Assembly (NCBI RefSeq): GCF_000427665.1
Contig: NZ_KE386572.1
Coordinates: 3,434,196-3,498,195, forward strand
DNA length: 64,000 nt
Origin: Geminicoccus roseus DSM 18922
GTDB taxonomy: Bacteria; Pseudomonadota; Alphaproteobacteria; Geminicoccales; Geminicoccaceae
Reading direction: 5' to 3'
Below are positions 44,652-52,248 of this stretch, piece by piece; position 1 is the stretch's first letter, and every line of letters starts with the position of its first letter. The position numbers and the translations under genes were made by a program. The notes under the pieces were generated by a model. That model ran no database searches and was not told the origin of the DNA. It saw nothing but the letters and a program-made list of their open reading frames with translations.

Positions 44652-45044
44652 CTACCCCTCGAAGCGGCTGGCGGACTCCCGGTCATGCTCGTAGTGCCTG
44701 GCGAGCGGAAACGGCGGCAGCCAGGATTCGCGCCGGACGATCCAGCTCTCATAGGTCGGCATCAACTGGTCCGGTGCGTCCAGGGCCCCCAGGGCCACCT
44801 CGGTCTCGTCACCGGTGCGCGCGAACACGGACGAGCCGCAGCGGGGACAGAAATGCCGGCCGGCATAGTCCCGGGTCTCGCCTTCAATGGCTACCGCCTC
44901 CTGCGGAAAGATCGCGGTGGCCTGGAACAGGGCGCCATGATGCTTGCGGCAGTCCAGGCAGTGACACAGGCCGACCCGCCATGGGCGGCCCGTGGCCACG
45001 ATACGGACATCGCCGCACAGGCAACCGCCGGTGAACCGCTCCAT
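44652..45044 (-). CDS. GFA/CENP-V family zinc protein
   Basis: 130 residues with the cysteine pattern of glutathione-dependent formaldehyde-activating enzyme relatives: GGCLCGDVR, CHCLDCRKHHGALF and FCPRCGSSVF, giving seven zinc-binding cysteines. The probable activity is on glutathione adducts of small carbonyl compounds, but most members are uncharacterised. ATG at 45044 follows GAGGAGATGCTGC. It is divergent from the chromate-resistance genes. Confidence 0.85.
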   Translation of the reverse strand: MERFTGGCLCGDVRIVATGRPWRVGLCHCLDCRKHHGALFQATAIFPQEAVAIEGETRDYAGRHFCPRCGSSVFARTGDETEVALGALDAPDQLMPTYESWIVRRESWLPPFPLARHYEHDRESASRFEG

Positions 45045-45235
45045 GCAGCATCTCCTCGTCGGATCAAGCGGGCGCTCCCGAGGCAGGCCTTGCGGCCTGA
45101 GCGAGCCCTCCGGGCCGGCTGCATCTTGATCGGATCCCTGCCTGTCGCCTAGCATCCCGTTCATGGGGAATGCGATCTCCCCACGAGGCGACAGCCGAAG
45201 AATCGCGTCCCGCACCGACCACGGAAGGACGCGCC

Positions 45236-46057
45236 ATGTCGTCGACCACCACCATCGCCATCGCCAAGCTGCAGCGCCTGATCGGCACCCCGAAATGCCC
45301 GGTGCTGGTCGATGTGCGCACCGAGGAGGATTTCGCGGCCGACCCGAGGCTGATCCCGGGTTCGGCCCGGCGGCCGCATGCCGGCGTGGAGGCGTGGAGC
45401 GGCGCCCTGAGCGGGCGTCAGGCGGTGGTCATCTGCCAGCAGGGTCGCAAGCTGAGCCAGGGGGTCGCCGCCTGGCTGCGCCACCTGGGGATCCCCGCCG
45501 ATGTGCTGGAAGGCGGCTTCGCCGCCTGGGCGCAGGCGGGGCTGCCCGCGGTGCCGGCCGCCCGGCTGCCCGCGCCGGACGCCCGGGGGCGCAGCGTCTG
45601 GGTCACCCGCGCGCGCCCGAAGATCGACCGGATCGCCTGTCCCTGGCTGATCCGCCGCTTCATCGATCCTGGTGCCGTGTTCCTGTTCGTCGCGCCTGCC
45701 GAGGTGGAGGCCGTGGCCGAGCGGTTCGGGGCTGCGCCGTTCGACACGGAAGGGGTGTTCTGGAGCCATCGCGGCGAGCTTTGCACCTTCGACGTCATGC
45801 TGGACGAGTTCGCGCTCGGCACCGAGCCCCTGCGCCGGCTGGCGCGGATCGTGCGGGGCGCCGACACCGCCCGGCTGGACCTGGCCCCGGAAGCGGCCGG
45901 CCTGCTGGCGGCCTCGCTCGGCCTGTCGCGGATGCATGCCGACGACCTGGAGCAGCTCGACGCCGGGCTCGGCCTGTACGACGCCTTCTACCGCTGGTGC
46001 CGGGACGCTACCGACGAGACCCACAACTGGCCGGGTCGGAAGGGAGCGGCCCCATGA
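45236..46057 (+). CDS. Rhodanese - ChrB C-terminal domain fusion
   Basis: 273 residues. Residues 1-115 are a rhodanese domain (LVDVRTEEDF, then the active-site loop VVICQQGRKLSQGVAAWL with Cys, then VLEGGFAAW). Residues 120-270 are a ChrB C-terminal domain (VWVTRARPKIDRIACPWLIR, FLFVAPAEVE, TFDVMLDEF). Such proteins accompany the chromate exporter ChrA and may sense or reduce chromate. ATG at 45236 follows GGAAGGA. The stop overlaps chrA by four bases. Confidence 0.88.
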   Translation: MSSTTTIAIAKLQRLIGTPKCPVLVDVRTEEDFAADPRLIPGSARRPHAGVEAWSGALSGRQAVVICQQGRKLSQGVAAWLRHLGIPADVLEGGFAAWAQAGLPAVPAARLPAPDARGRSVWVTRARPKIDRIACPWLIRRFIDPGAVFLFVAPAEVEAVAERFGAAPFDTEGVFWSHRGELCTFDVMLDEFALGTEPLRRLARIVRGADTARLDLAPEAAGLLAASLGLSRMHADDLEQLDAGLGLYDAFYRWCRDATDETHNWPGRKGAAP

Positions 46058-47475
46058 GCGCCGCCCTGGAGGGCGCAGCCGCCGCCGAACGGGCCGCCCA
46101 GGCGGACCTCGCCATTCCGGAGGAGGCGCCGCCGTCGCTGGCGGACGCGTTCCGGGTCTGGCTCCGGATCGGGCTGCTTTCCTTTGGCGGGCCGGCCGGG
46201 CAGATCGCGCTCCTGCACCGCGAGGTGGTGGACCAGCGGCGCTGGATCGGGGAGCGGCGCTTCCTGCAGGTCCTGAACTTCTGCACGCTCCTGCCGGGCC
46301 CGGAGGCGCAGCAGCTCGCCACCTATCTGGGATGGCTGATGCATGGCGTGCGCGGCGGGCTGCTGGCCGGCATTCTGTTCGTGCTGCCGGGGGCCATCGT
46401 CATGCTGGCGCTATCGGCGGCCTATGTGCTGCTGGGCGACGTGCCGCTGGTGTCCGCGCTGTTCTTCGGCCTGAAATGCGCGGTCCTGGTGATCGTGGTC
46501 GAAGCCCTGCTGCGGGTGGGGCGCCGGGCGCTCCATGGGCGCGCGGCATGGGCGCTGGCAATCGCTGCCTTTGTCGCCCTGTTCGTCCTGAACCTGCCCT
46601 TTCCCCTGGTGGTGCTGACCGCGGGCCTCATCGGATTTCTGGCGCCCGGCGCCTTCGATGGGAACGGCCATGGCGAGGCCAGCGGCGACCAGCCGGCCTT
46701 GATCGACCGGATGCTGGTCGCCGATCCGGGCCGCCCGGCGCGGCTGGCCGCGCGTGCGCGGCTTGCCGGCGGCGTCGGGCTGGGGCTGTGGCTCCTGCCG
46801 GTGGGCCTGCTGCTAGGCACAGGCGCCGGCACCTATGCCGACATCGCCTGGTTCTTTTCCAAGATGGCGGTGGTCACGGTAGGCGGGGCCTATGCCGTCC
46901 TGGCCTATGTCTCCCAGGACGCGGTGGCGGCCTATGGCTGGCTGTCGGCCGAGGAAATGCTGGCCGGCCTGGGCCTGGCCGAGACCACACCGGGGCCGCT
47001 GATCCTGGTGCTGCAGTTCGTGGGCTTTCTGGCCGGGTTCCGTGCGGCCGCGCCGCCCACCGGGCTTTTAGGCGGCGTCGCCGCCTCGGGCCTGGTGCTG
47101 TGGGTCACCTTCGCGCCCTGCTTCGTGTTCGTGTTCCTGGGCGCGCCGGCGATCGAGCGGCTGCAGAACAATCGGGCGCTCGCCGGGGCGCTGGCGGCGA
47201 TCACCGCTGCGGTGGTGGGCGTGATCGCCAACCTGGCCGCCTGGTTCGGCCTGCGCGTGCTGTTCGGCGAGCTGCAGCCGGTCGGGTTCGCGGGTCTGAG
47301 CGTCGAGCTGCCGGTGCCGGCCTCCCTGGACCTTGCCGCCTGCTCGCTGGCGGCGCTGGCGGCACTGGCCCTGTTCCGCCTCCGCCTGGGGGTGGTCAGG
47401 ACCCTGGCGCTGGCGGCCCTCGCCAGCCTGCTGCTCGGCCTGGTGCTTGGAGAACTTTCCCTGCCAGCGCCCTGA
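46054..47475 (+). CDS. chrA: Chromate transporter ChrA (long-chain CHR)
   Basis: 473 residues with two homologous membrane halves: LRIGLLSFGGPAGQIALLH and FLQVLNFCTLLPGPEAQQLA in the first, FFSKMAVVTVGGAYAVLAYV and AEEMLAGLGLAETTPGPLIL in the second. CHR proteins export chromate across the inner membrane. ATG overlaps the rhodanese-ChrB stop (ATGA), fixing the start far inside a longer open frame and showing translational coupling. Confidence 0.94.
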   Translation: MSAALEGAAAAERAAQADLAIPEEAPPSLADAFRVWLRIGLLSFGGPAGQIALLHREVVDQRRWIGERRFLQVLNFCTLLPGPEAQQLATYLGWLMHGVRGGLLAGILFVLPGAIVMLALSAAYVLLGDVPLVSALFFGLKCAVLVIVVEALLRVGRRALHGRAAWALAIAAFVALFVLNLPFPLVVLTAGLIGFLAPGAFDGNGHGEASGDQPALIDRMLVADPGRPARLAARARLAGGVGLGLWLLPVGLLLGTGAGTYADIAWFFSKMAVVTVGGAYAVLAYVSQDAVAAYGWLSAEEMLAGLGLAETTPGPLILVLQFVGFLAGFRAAAPPTGLLGGVAASGLVLWVTFAPCFVFVFLGAPAIERLQNNRALAGALAAITAAVVGVIANLAAWFGLRVLFGELQPVGFAGLSVELPVPASLDLAACSLAALAALALFRLRLGVVRTLALAALASLLLGLVLGELSLPAP

Positions 47476-47497
47476 CCGCCCGTGCGGGCGGCCAGGG
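47470..47497. terminator. Shared hairpin between chrA and NRAMP-like gene
   Basis: CCCTGACCGCCCG and CGGGCGGCCAGGG form a 13-bp stem with one mismatch and a two-base loop (TG). It spans the end of chrA and the gap before the convergent gene, so it can serve both transcripts. Confidence 0.55.
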
Positions 47498-47504
47498 AAC
47501 GGGG

Positions 47505-48929
47505 TCAGTCGAACAGGCCGAACACCTTCAGCGCGGTGTAGAGGCCCAGCAGGATGATCGCCAGGCTGCTGATCACCAGGGCGGCGTTGAACAGGCCGCC
47601 GCCATGGATGCGCGGGTCGGTCTCAGTCTGGCGCAGGTACCAGACGGCCACGACGGTGCCGAGCAGGAACACCCCGGTCATCACCCCGCCGATCTGGACC
47701 ATCAGCACCGGCGACTGGATGAACAGGTAGGCGCAGCCCCACACGATCGGCAGCGCCACGGTGAAGATCCGGATCCAGCGGGTGCGGGACCGGGTGTCCT
47801 GCCAGTCGACCAGGCCCACCACCGACAAAAAGTTCACGTACATGCGCGACCAGCTGGGCACGGCGGCCCACAGGGTCGAGCCCAGCACCGCGAACGAGCC
47901 CAGCAGGAACAGGATCGCGGCCCATTCGCCCAGCGTGTCGGTGTACATCCGCGACAGGGTGGTGATCATCTCGTTGCCGACCGGCACCAGACCCTGCGGG
48001 CGCAGCACGGCGGCGCCCATGATGAAGAAGGCCAGCGTGCCGAAGGTGTAGATCGCCCAGGACACGAACGCGTCCTTGTACATCACGGCGATCCAGCCCT
48101 TGGCGCGGCGCGCCCAGGCCTCGCTGCCGTCGTTCGGGCCGACATTGCGGGCATAGCCCTTCTCAATACACCAGTAGGTGTAGAAGGTCAGCTCGTCGGC
48201 GCCGACGCCGGTGATGCCGAACATGGCGATGGCGGCGCCGATCGTTCCGGCCGGGATGGCGAAGGCCAGGCCGCCCATCAGCTCGTCCATGCCGTAGGCA
48301 TAGGGAGTGAACGGCAGGCCCAGCGCGATCACGATGGTGACCACGCTGAAGATCACCACCAGGAACACGGCACCCCGCTCGATCAGGCTGTAGCGGTTGG
48401 AATAGAGCAGGGCGATGCTGGAGGCGGCGGTGACCACGGTCCAGAAGGTCAGCGAGGTGGTGCCGAGCGGGTCGCCGCCGACCGGCAGGAGGATGCTGAG
48501 CGAGGCCGCGGCACCGCCCAGCACGCCGCCGATCTGCAGCACCTTGGAGAGCGCCATCAGCACCCAGAGCACGTTGATCCAGCCGACCGGGCCGAGCTTG
48601 GGCGGGACCTTGTTGTAGCCGGTCAGCGCCGGCTGGCCGGTGGAGATCGTCCAGCGGGCCAGTTCCACCTGGACCGCGACCTTCACCAGCGTGCTGAAGA
48701 TCACCATCCACAACAGCGCGAACCCGGCATGGGCGCCGAGCGTGGTGGTGGCGATCAGCTCGCCGGAGCCGACGATCGAGGCGCTGAGGATCAGGCCCGG
48801 GCCCAGATGCTTCAGGCTGTGCTTCCAGCCGACCGGCGGTTCCTGGATGCCCTCGGGGGTGAGATGGTAGGGGTCGTCGTCATGGGCGCGGTAGGCGGTG
48901 GCCGCCACCGCGTCAGCTTTGCTTGCCAA
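47505..48929 (-). CDS. NRAMP-family transporter, atypical metal site
   Basis: 474 residues and about 11-12 membrane helices with the NRAMP helix order. The first unwound helix reads LGPGLILSASIVGSGELIAT where metal-specific members have DPGN, and the sixth helix reads GITGVGADELTFYTYW where MPH is expected. The protein is therefore outside the Mn/Fe-specific group and may carry another ion or solute. TTG at 48929 is preferred, with AGGGA eight bases upstream; the longer frame begins with unlikely sequence. Confidence 0.82.
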   Translation of the reverse strand: MASKADAVAATAYRAHDDDPYHLTPEGIQEPPVGWKHSLKHLGPGLILSASIVGSGELIATTTLGAHAGFALLWMVIFSTLVKVAVQVELARWTISTGQPALTGYNKVPPKLGPVGWINVLWVLMALSKVLQIGGVLGGAAASLSILLPVGGDPLGTTSLTFWTVVTAASSIALLYSNRYSLIERGAVFLVVIFSVVTIVIALGLPFTPYAYGMDELMGGLAFAIPAGTIGAAIAMFGITGVGADELTFYTYWCIEKGYARNVGPNDGSEAWARRAKGWIAVMYKDAFVSWAIYTFGTLAFFIMGAAVLRPQGLVPVGNEMITTLSRMYTDTLGEWAAILFLLGSFAVLGSTLWAAVPSWSRMYVNFLSVVGLVDWQDTRSRTRWIRIFTVALPIVWGCAYLFIQSPVLMVQIGGVMTGVFLLGTVVAVWYLRQTETDPRIHGGGLFNAALVISSLAIILLGLYTALKVFGLFD

Positions 48930-49166
48930 GTGCAGCTTCCCTGAAGGAGCGAGGATCGGCGGGCGGCAAGGGAGTTGTCGACGATCCCGGGTCGGCGCCG
49001 CCGGTGGAACGGCTTGAACCAAACCTGTCAACTTCCTGCCATCACTAAAGAATGTCCGGCCGATGACGAGAGGGTCATCCGGACCGGCAGGGCCTTCTGC
49101 TTGCTGGGCGCCGGGCGGTATGCAGGGGGATTGCCTGGGTCACCGGAGGCCGGGGAAAGGAGCTGG

Positions 49167-49835
49167 ATGACGATGGGCGGCGGCGAGATGGTCAAGGCCT
49201 GCCCGGTCTGCCGCGCCGGGGCGGCGCTGCCGTTCTTGAGCGTCGGCGGGCGGGACTATCGGCGCTGCGCGCAGTGCGAGGCGCGCTTCCTCGATCCGGC
49301 GCAGCTTCCGGCCCCGGACGAGGAGCGGGCCGAGTACCTGCGCCACCAGAACGATCCGGACGACCCGCATTACCGGCGCTTCCTGGCCAGGCTGGCGGAG
49401 CCGCTCCTGGCGGCGCTGGGACCGGAGCTGGAGGGGCTGGATTTCGGCTGCGGGCCGGGACCGGCGCTGGCGGCGATGCTGCGCGAGGCGGGCCACCGGG
49501 TGGCGCTGTACGACCCGTTCTTCCACCCGGACACGGGCGCGCTTTCCCGGCGCTACGACTTCGTCGCCTGCGCCGAGGTGGTGGAGCATTTCCACGATCC
49601 GGCCGGCATGTTCGACCGGCTGGACGGCCTGCTCCGCCCGGGCGGGGTGCTGGGGGTGATGACCTGCTTCCAGACCGACGACGCCCGCTTCGCCGACTGG
49701 CACTACCGGCGCGACCCCACCCACGTCGTGTTCTACCGGGCCCGGACCTTCGCGGTGCTGGCGGCGCAGCGAAGCTGGAGCTGCGCCATTCCCCGCAAGG
49801 ACGTGGCGCTGCTGCGCAAGCCCGGCACGGGCTGA
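49167..49835 (+). CDS. SAM-dependent methyltransferase with N-terminal zinc ribbon
   Basis: 222 residues. Residues 8-35 hold CPVCR and CAQCEARF, a zinc-ribbon pair. The methyltransferase core follows with LDFGCGPGPALAAMLREAGH (motif I), ACAEVVEHFHDPAGMFDRL and LRPGGVLGVMTCF. This arrangement is common in enzymes acting on sugars or isoprenoid intermediates. ATG at 49167 has AAGGAG four bases upstream, just ahead of the zinc motif; the open frame upstream is not protein-like. Confidence 0.85.
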   Translation: MTMGGGEMVKACPVCRAGAALPFLSVGGRDYRRCAQCEARFLDPAQLPAPDEERAEYLRHQNDPDDPHYRRFLARLAEPLLAALGPELEGLDFGCGPGPALAAMLREAGHRVALYDPFFHPDTGALSRRYDFVACAEVVEHFHDPAGMFDRLDGLLRPGGVLGVMTCFQTDDARFADWHYRRDPTHVVFYRARTFAVLAAQRSWSCAIPRKDVALLRKPGTG

Positions 49836-49849
49836 GCGGCCGGCAGGGC

Positions 49850-50734
49850 TCAGCCGATGCTCTCGCCCGCGTCCTTGGCGGCAAGGGCGCCGATCGCCGA
49901 CCAGTCCAGGTTCTCGCCGCCCTGGGCCAGCAGGGCCAGGAAGCGGTCGCGCAACAGGCTGGCCAGCGGCAGCGGCACCTGCAGTTCCTCCGCGGCGGCC
50001 AGCACCAGGCGGATGTCCTTCTGGCCGAGCGGGGCAGCGAAGCCGGCCGGCTCGAACTGCCGCTCGGCGATCAGCCGGCCATAGGTGCGATACACCGGCG
50101 CGCCGAACAGGGTGTTGGTCAGCACGTCCAGATAGGCGGCGCGGTCGACCCCGGCCTTGCCGACCAGGGCCATGGCCTCGCCCAGCGATTCGATCACGGC
50201 GGCGATCAGGAAATTGCCGCTGAGCTTCACCAGGTTGGCGGCATCCGGGGCCTCGCCCACCACGAAGGTCTGCCGGCCAATCGCCTCGAACAGCGGCGTC
50301 ATTGCCTGCACGGCGTCGGGATCGCCGGCCGCCACCACCGACAGCTCGCCGGCGGCCGCCACCTCGGGCCGGCCGAACACCGGGGCGGCGACGAAGCGCT
50401 GGCCGGCCGCTGCATGGTCGGCGGCCAGCCGGCGGGACAGGGCCACGCTGATGGTGCTGCAGGAGACATGGGTCGCGCCCGGCGCAAGGCTGGCCAGCAC
50501 GCCGTTCTCGCCATAGGCCGCGGCCTCGACCGCCTCGTCATTGGACAGCATGCTCACCACCGCCTGGCCCCGGCAGGCCCCGGCGATGTCGGCGGCGGCG
50601 ACAGCGCCGGCCTCCACCAGCGGCGCCGCCTTTGCGGGCGTGCGGTTGAACACGCTCACCTCGTGGCCGGCGCGGACCAGGTTGGCGGCCATGCCCGCGC
50701 CCATCCGGCCAAGGCCGATGAATCCCAGCTTCAT
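49850..50734 (-). CDS. NAD(P)-dependent beta-hydroxyacid dehydrogenase family
   Basis: 294 residues: Rossmann GFIGLGRMGAGMAANLVRAGH, substrate loop AAPVFGRPEVAAAGEL and catalytic lysine in ANLVKLSGNFLIAA. The loop reads VFGRPEVA rather than the usual VSGGxxGA, as in a subgroup of imine/semialdehyde reductases. It starts 20 bases after the CMD gene stop, so the two are one unit. Substrate unknown. Confidence 0.85.
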   Translation of the reverse strand: MKLGFIGLGRMGAGMAANLVRAGHEVSVFNRTPAKAAPLVEAGAVAAADIAGACRGQAVVSMLSNDEAVEAAAYGENGVLASLAPGATHVSCSTISVALSRRLAADHAAAGQRFVAAPVFGRPEVAAAGELSVVAAGDPDAVQAMTPLFEAIGRQTFVVGEAPDAANLVKLSGNFLIAAVIESLGEAMALVGKAGVDRAAYLDVLTNTLFGAPVYRTYGRLIAERQFEPAGFAAPLGQKDIRLVLAAAEELQVPLPLASLLRDRFLALLAQGGENLDWSAIGALAAKDAGESIG

Positions 50735-50754
50735 CCTTGCTCGTCCTTCGGTTT

Positions 50755-51147
50755 TCAGCGGAACTGCTCGTCGACCGGGACCCGGTACGCGGCCACCAGG
50801 CGGTTGGTCTCGTTGGCCATGCCGATCACCGCGGCGAGCTCGGCGAACATCTCCGGGGTCATCCCGGCCTTGGCGGCGGCGGCCGAGTGGGAGGCGATGC
50901 AGTACTCGCAGTCGTTGGTGACGCTCACCGCGACATAGATCAGTTCCTTGACCAGCGGCGAGAGCGCGCCGTCGGCCATGATCTCCTTGATGCTCGCCCA
51001 GGTGCGGCGGAGCGTCTTCGGGTCGTTGGCGAGGTACTTCCAGAAATTGTTGACGTCCTGGACGTTGCGGCTGGCCTTGATGTCGTCGAACACCGCGCGG
51101 ACTTCCGGGCTGGCGTCGGCATACTCGATGGGGGCGGGGCGGGGCAT
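50755..51147 (-). CDS. Carboxymuconolactone decarboxylase / AhpD-like protein
   Basis: 130 residues of the CMD fold. The redox/proton-relay motif is CEYCIASHS, as in AhpD-like members, preceded by ELIYVAVSVTND. Members act as alkylhydroperoxide reductase partners or decarboxylases. ATG at 51147 follows CAGGAG with seven bases of spacing. It leads a two-gene unit with the dehydrogenase. Confidence 0.87.
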   Translation of the reverse strand: MPRPAPIEYADASPEVRAVFDDIKASRNVQDVNNFWKYLANDPKTLRRTWASIKEIMADGALSPLVKELIYVAVSVTNDCEYCIASHSAAAAKAGMTPEMFAELAAVIGMANETNRLVAAYRVPVDEQFR

Positions 51148-51249
51148 GGCGCGGCTCCTGGTGGCGGCCCGGCACGGGCCGGGGCGTGCCCCCTGGTTTA
51201 CGGAGATCCGGGCGCGCCGGCCACCGGTCGGCACGCCCCTGGGCGCGGG

Positions 51250-52233
51250 TCAGGCCGCGAAGTCGGCGGGCTTGAGCTCGGTCACGCCGTCGAGCTGCAG
51301 GACGATGGGCGTGGCGACATGGAAACCCGGGCGGCCGACCGAGGCCAGGCTGGTCAGCGCCACGCCCAGGTCGATCGTGAGCGTCTGATCGGCCAGGGCC
51401 ACGCCGGCGTCGCCGGCGCCGACCACGCCGTCGGCGTTGCTGTCCAGGGCGGCAAAGCCCACGGTCTCCAGGCCGCCATCGTCGATGATGGCGAATCGCA
51501 GAGGACCGATCAGGTCGCTGCCGGTGGTGAAGTCGGTGATCCGGGTCTGCCCGCCGCCGGCGAACTCCTGGTTTCCGCTGCTATAGTCCATGGTGAGGGC
51601 ATCCGCGCCCGCCCCGAAGGTGACGGTCGCGTCCAGGCCGGCCAGACCCAGCAGGCTCACCCGGTCGTCGCCGCTGCCGGTGTCGATGCTGTCCTTGGCA
51701 TAGGCGGTCACGACGTCGTCGCCATCCTCGCCCGCCACGACATTGGTGCCGCCGCCGGCGTCCAGGAAGTCGTCGCCCAGGCCGCCATGCAGCAGGTCGT
51801 CGCCCAGGCCGCCGCGCAGGTCGTCCCATCCGTCCCCGCCCCAGAGCTGGTCGTTGCCCTCGCCGCCATCCAGGAAATCGTCGCCGTCGTTGCCGAACAG
51901 CTGGTCGTCGCCCGGTCCGCCGGACAGCCGGTCCTGGCCGATCCGCCCGCGCAGGACGTCCTGGCCATCCCCGCCATGCAGGGTGTCGTCGCCTTCATTG
52001 CCAAACAGCAGGTCGTCGCCGATGCCGCCGTCCAGGATGTCGTTGCCGGCAGCGCCGAACAGGCGGTCGTCGCCCTCCTGGCCGTGCAGCATGTCATGGC
52101 CGGCCTCGCCATAGAGGGCGTCGTCGTTCATGCCCCCCGCCAGACGGTCGTTGCCGTCCCGGCCATACATCGTGTCCTTCGAGCTCGTGCCGACCAGGTC
52201 GTCGTTCCCTGGCGTGCCAGTGATCGTGGGCAT
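51250..52233 (-). CDS. RTX calcium-binding repeat protein
   Basis: 327 residues, no signal peptide. Residues 5-165 carry about 14 nonapeptide repeats of form GGxGxDxLx (for example GQEGDDRLFGAAGNDILDG), which bind calcium and fold as a parallel beta roll. The C-terminal half is non-repetitive (ADALTMDYSSGNQEFAGGG, TRITDFTTGSDLIGP) and ends VTELKPADFAA, a possible type I export signal. AGGAG lies seven bases before ATG, and the start is 15 bases after the preceding gene. Confidence 0.88.
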   Translation of the reverse strand: MPTITGTPGNDDLVGTSSKDTMYGRDGNDRLAGGMNDDALYGEAGHDMLHGQEGDDRLFGAAGNDILDGGIGDDLLFGNEGDDTLHGGDGQDVLRGRIGQDRLSGGPGDDQLFGNDGDDFLDGGEGNDQLWGGDGWDDLRGGLGDDLLHGGLGDDFLDAGGGTNVVAGEDGDDVVTAYAKDSIDTGSGDDRVSLLGLAGLDATVTFGAGADALTMDYSSGNQEFAGGGQTRITDFTTGSDLIGPLRFAIIDDGGLETVGFAALDSNADGVVGAGDAGVALADQTLTIDLGVALTSLASVGRPGFHVATPIVLQLDGVTELKPADFAA

Positions 52234-52248
52234 GGTTCGTCTCCTGTG

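Noticed and set aside
45672-48944. Open frame of 1090 codons on the plus strand
   Set aside because: It overlaps chrA in another frame and lies antisense to the NRAMP-like gene; no protein family features.
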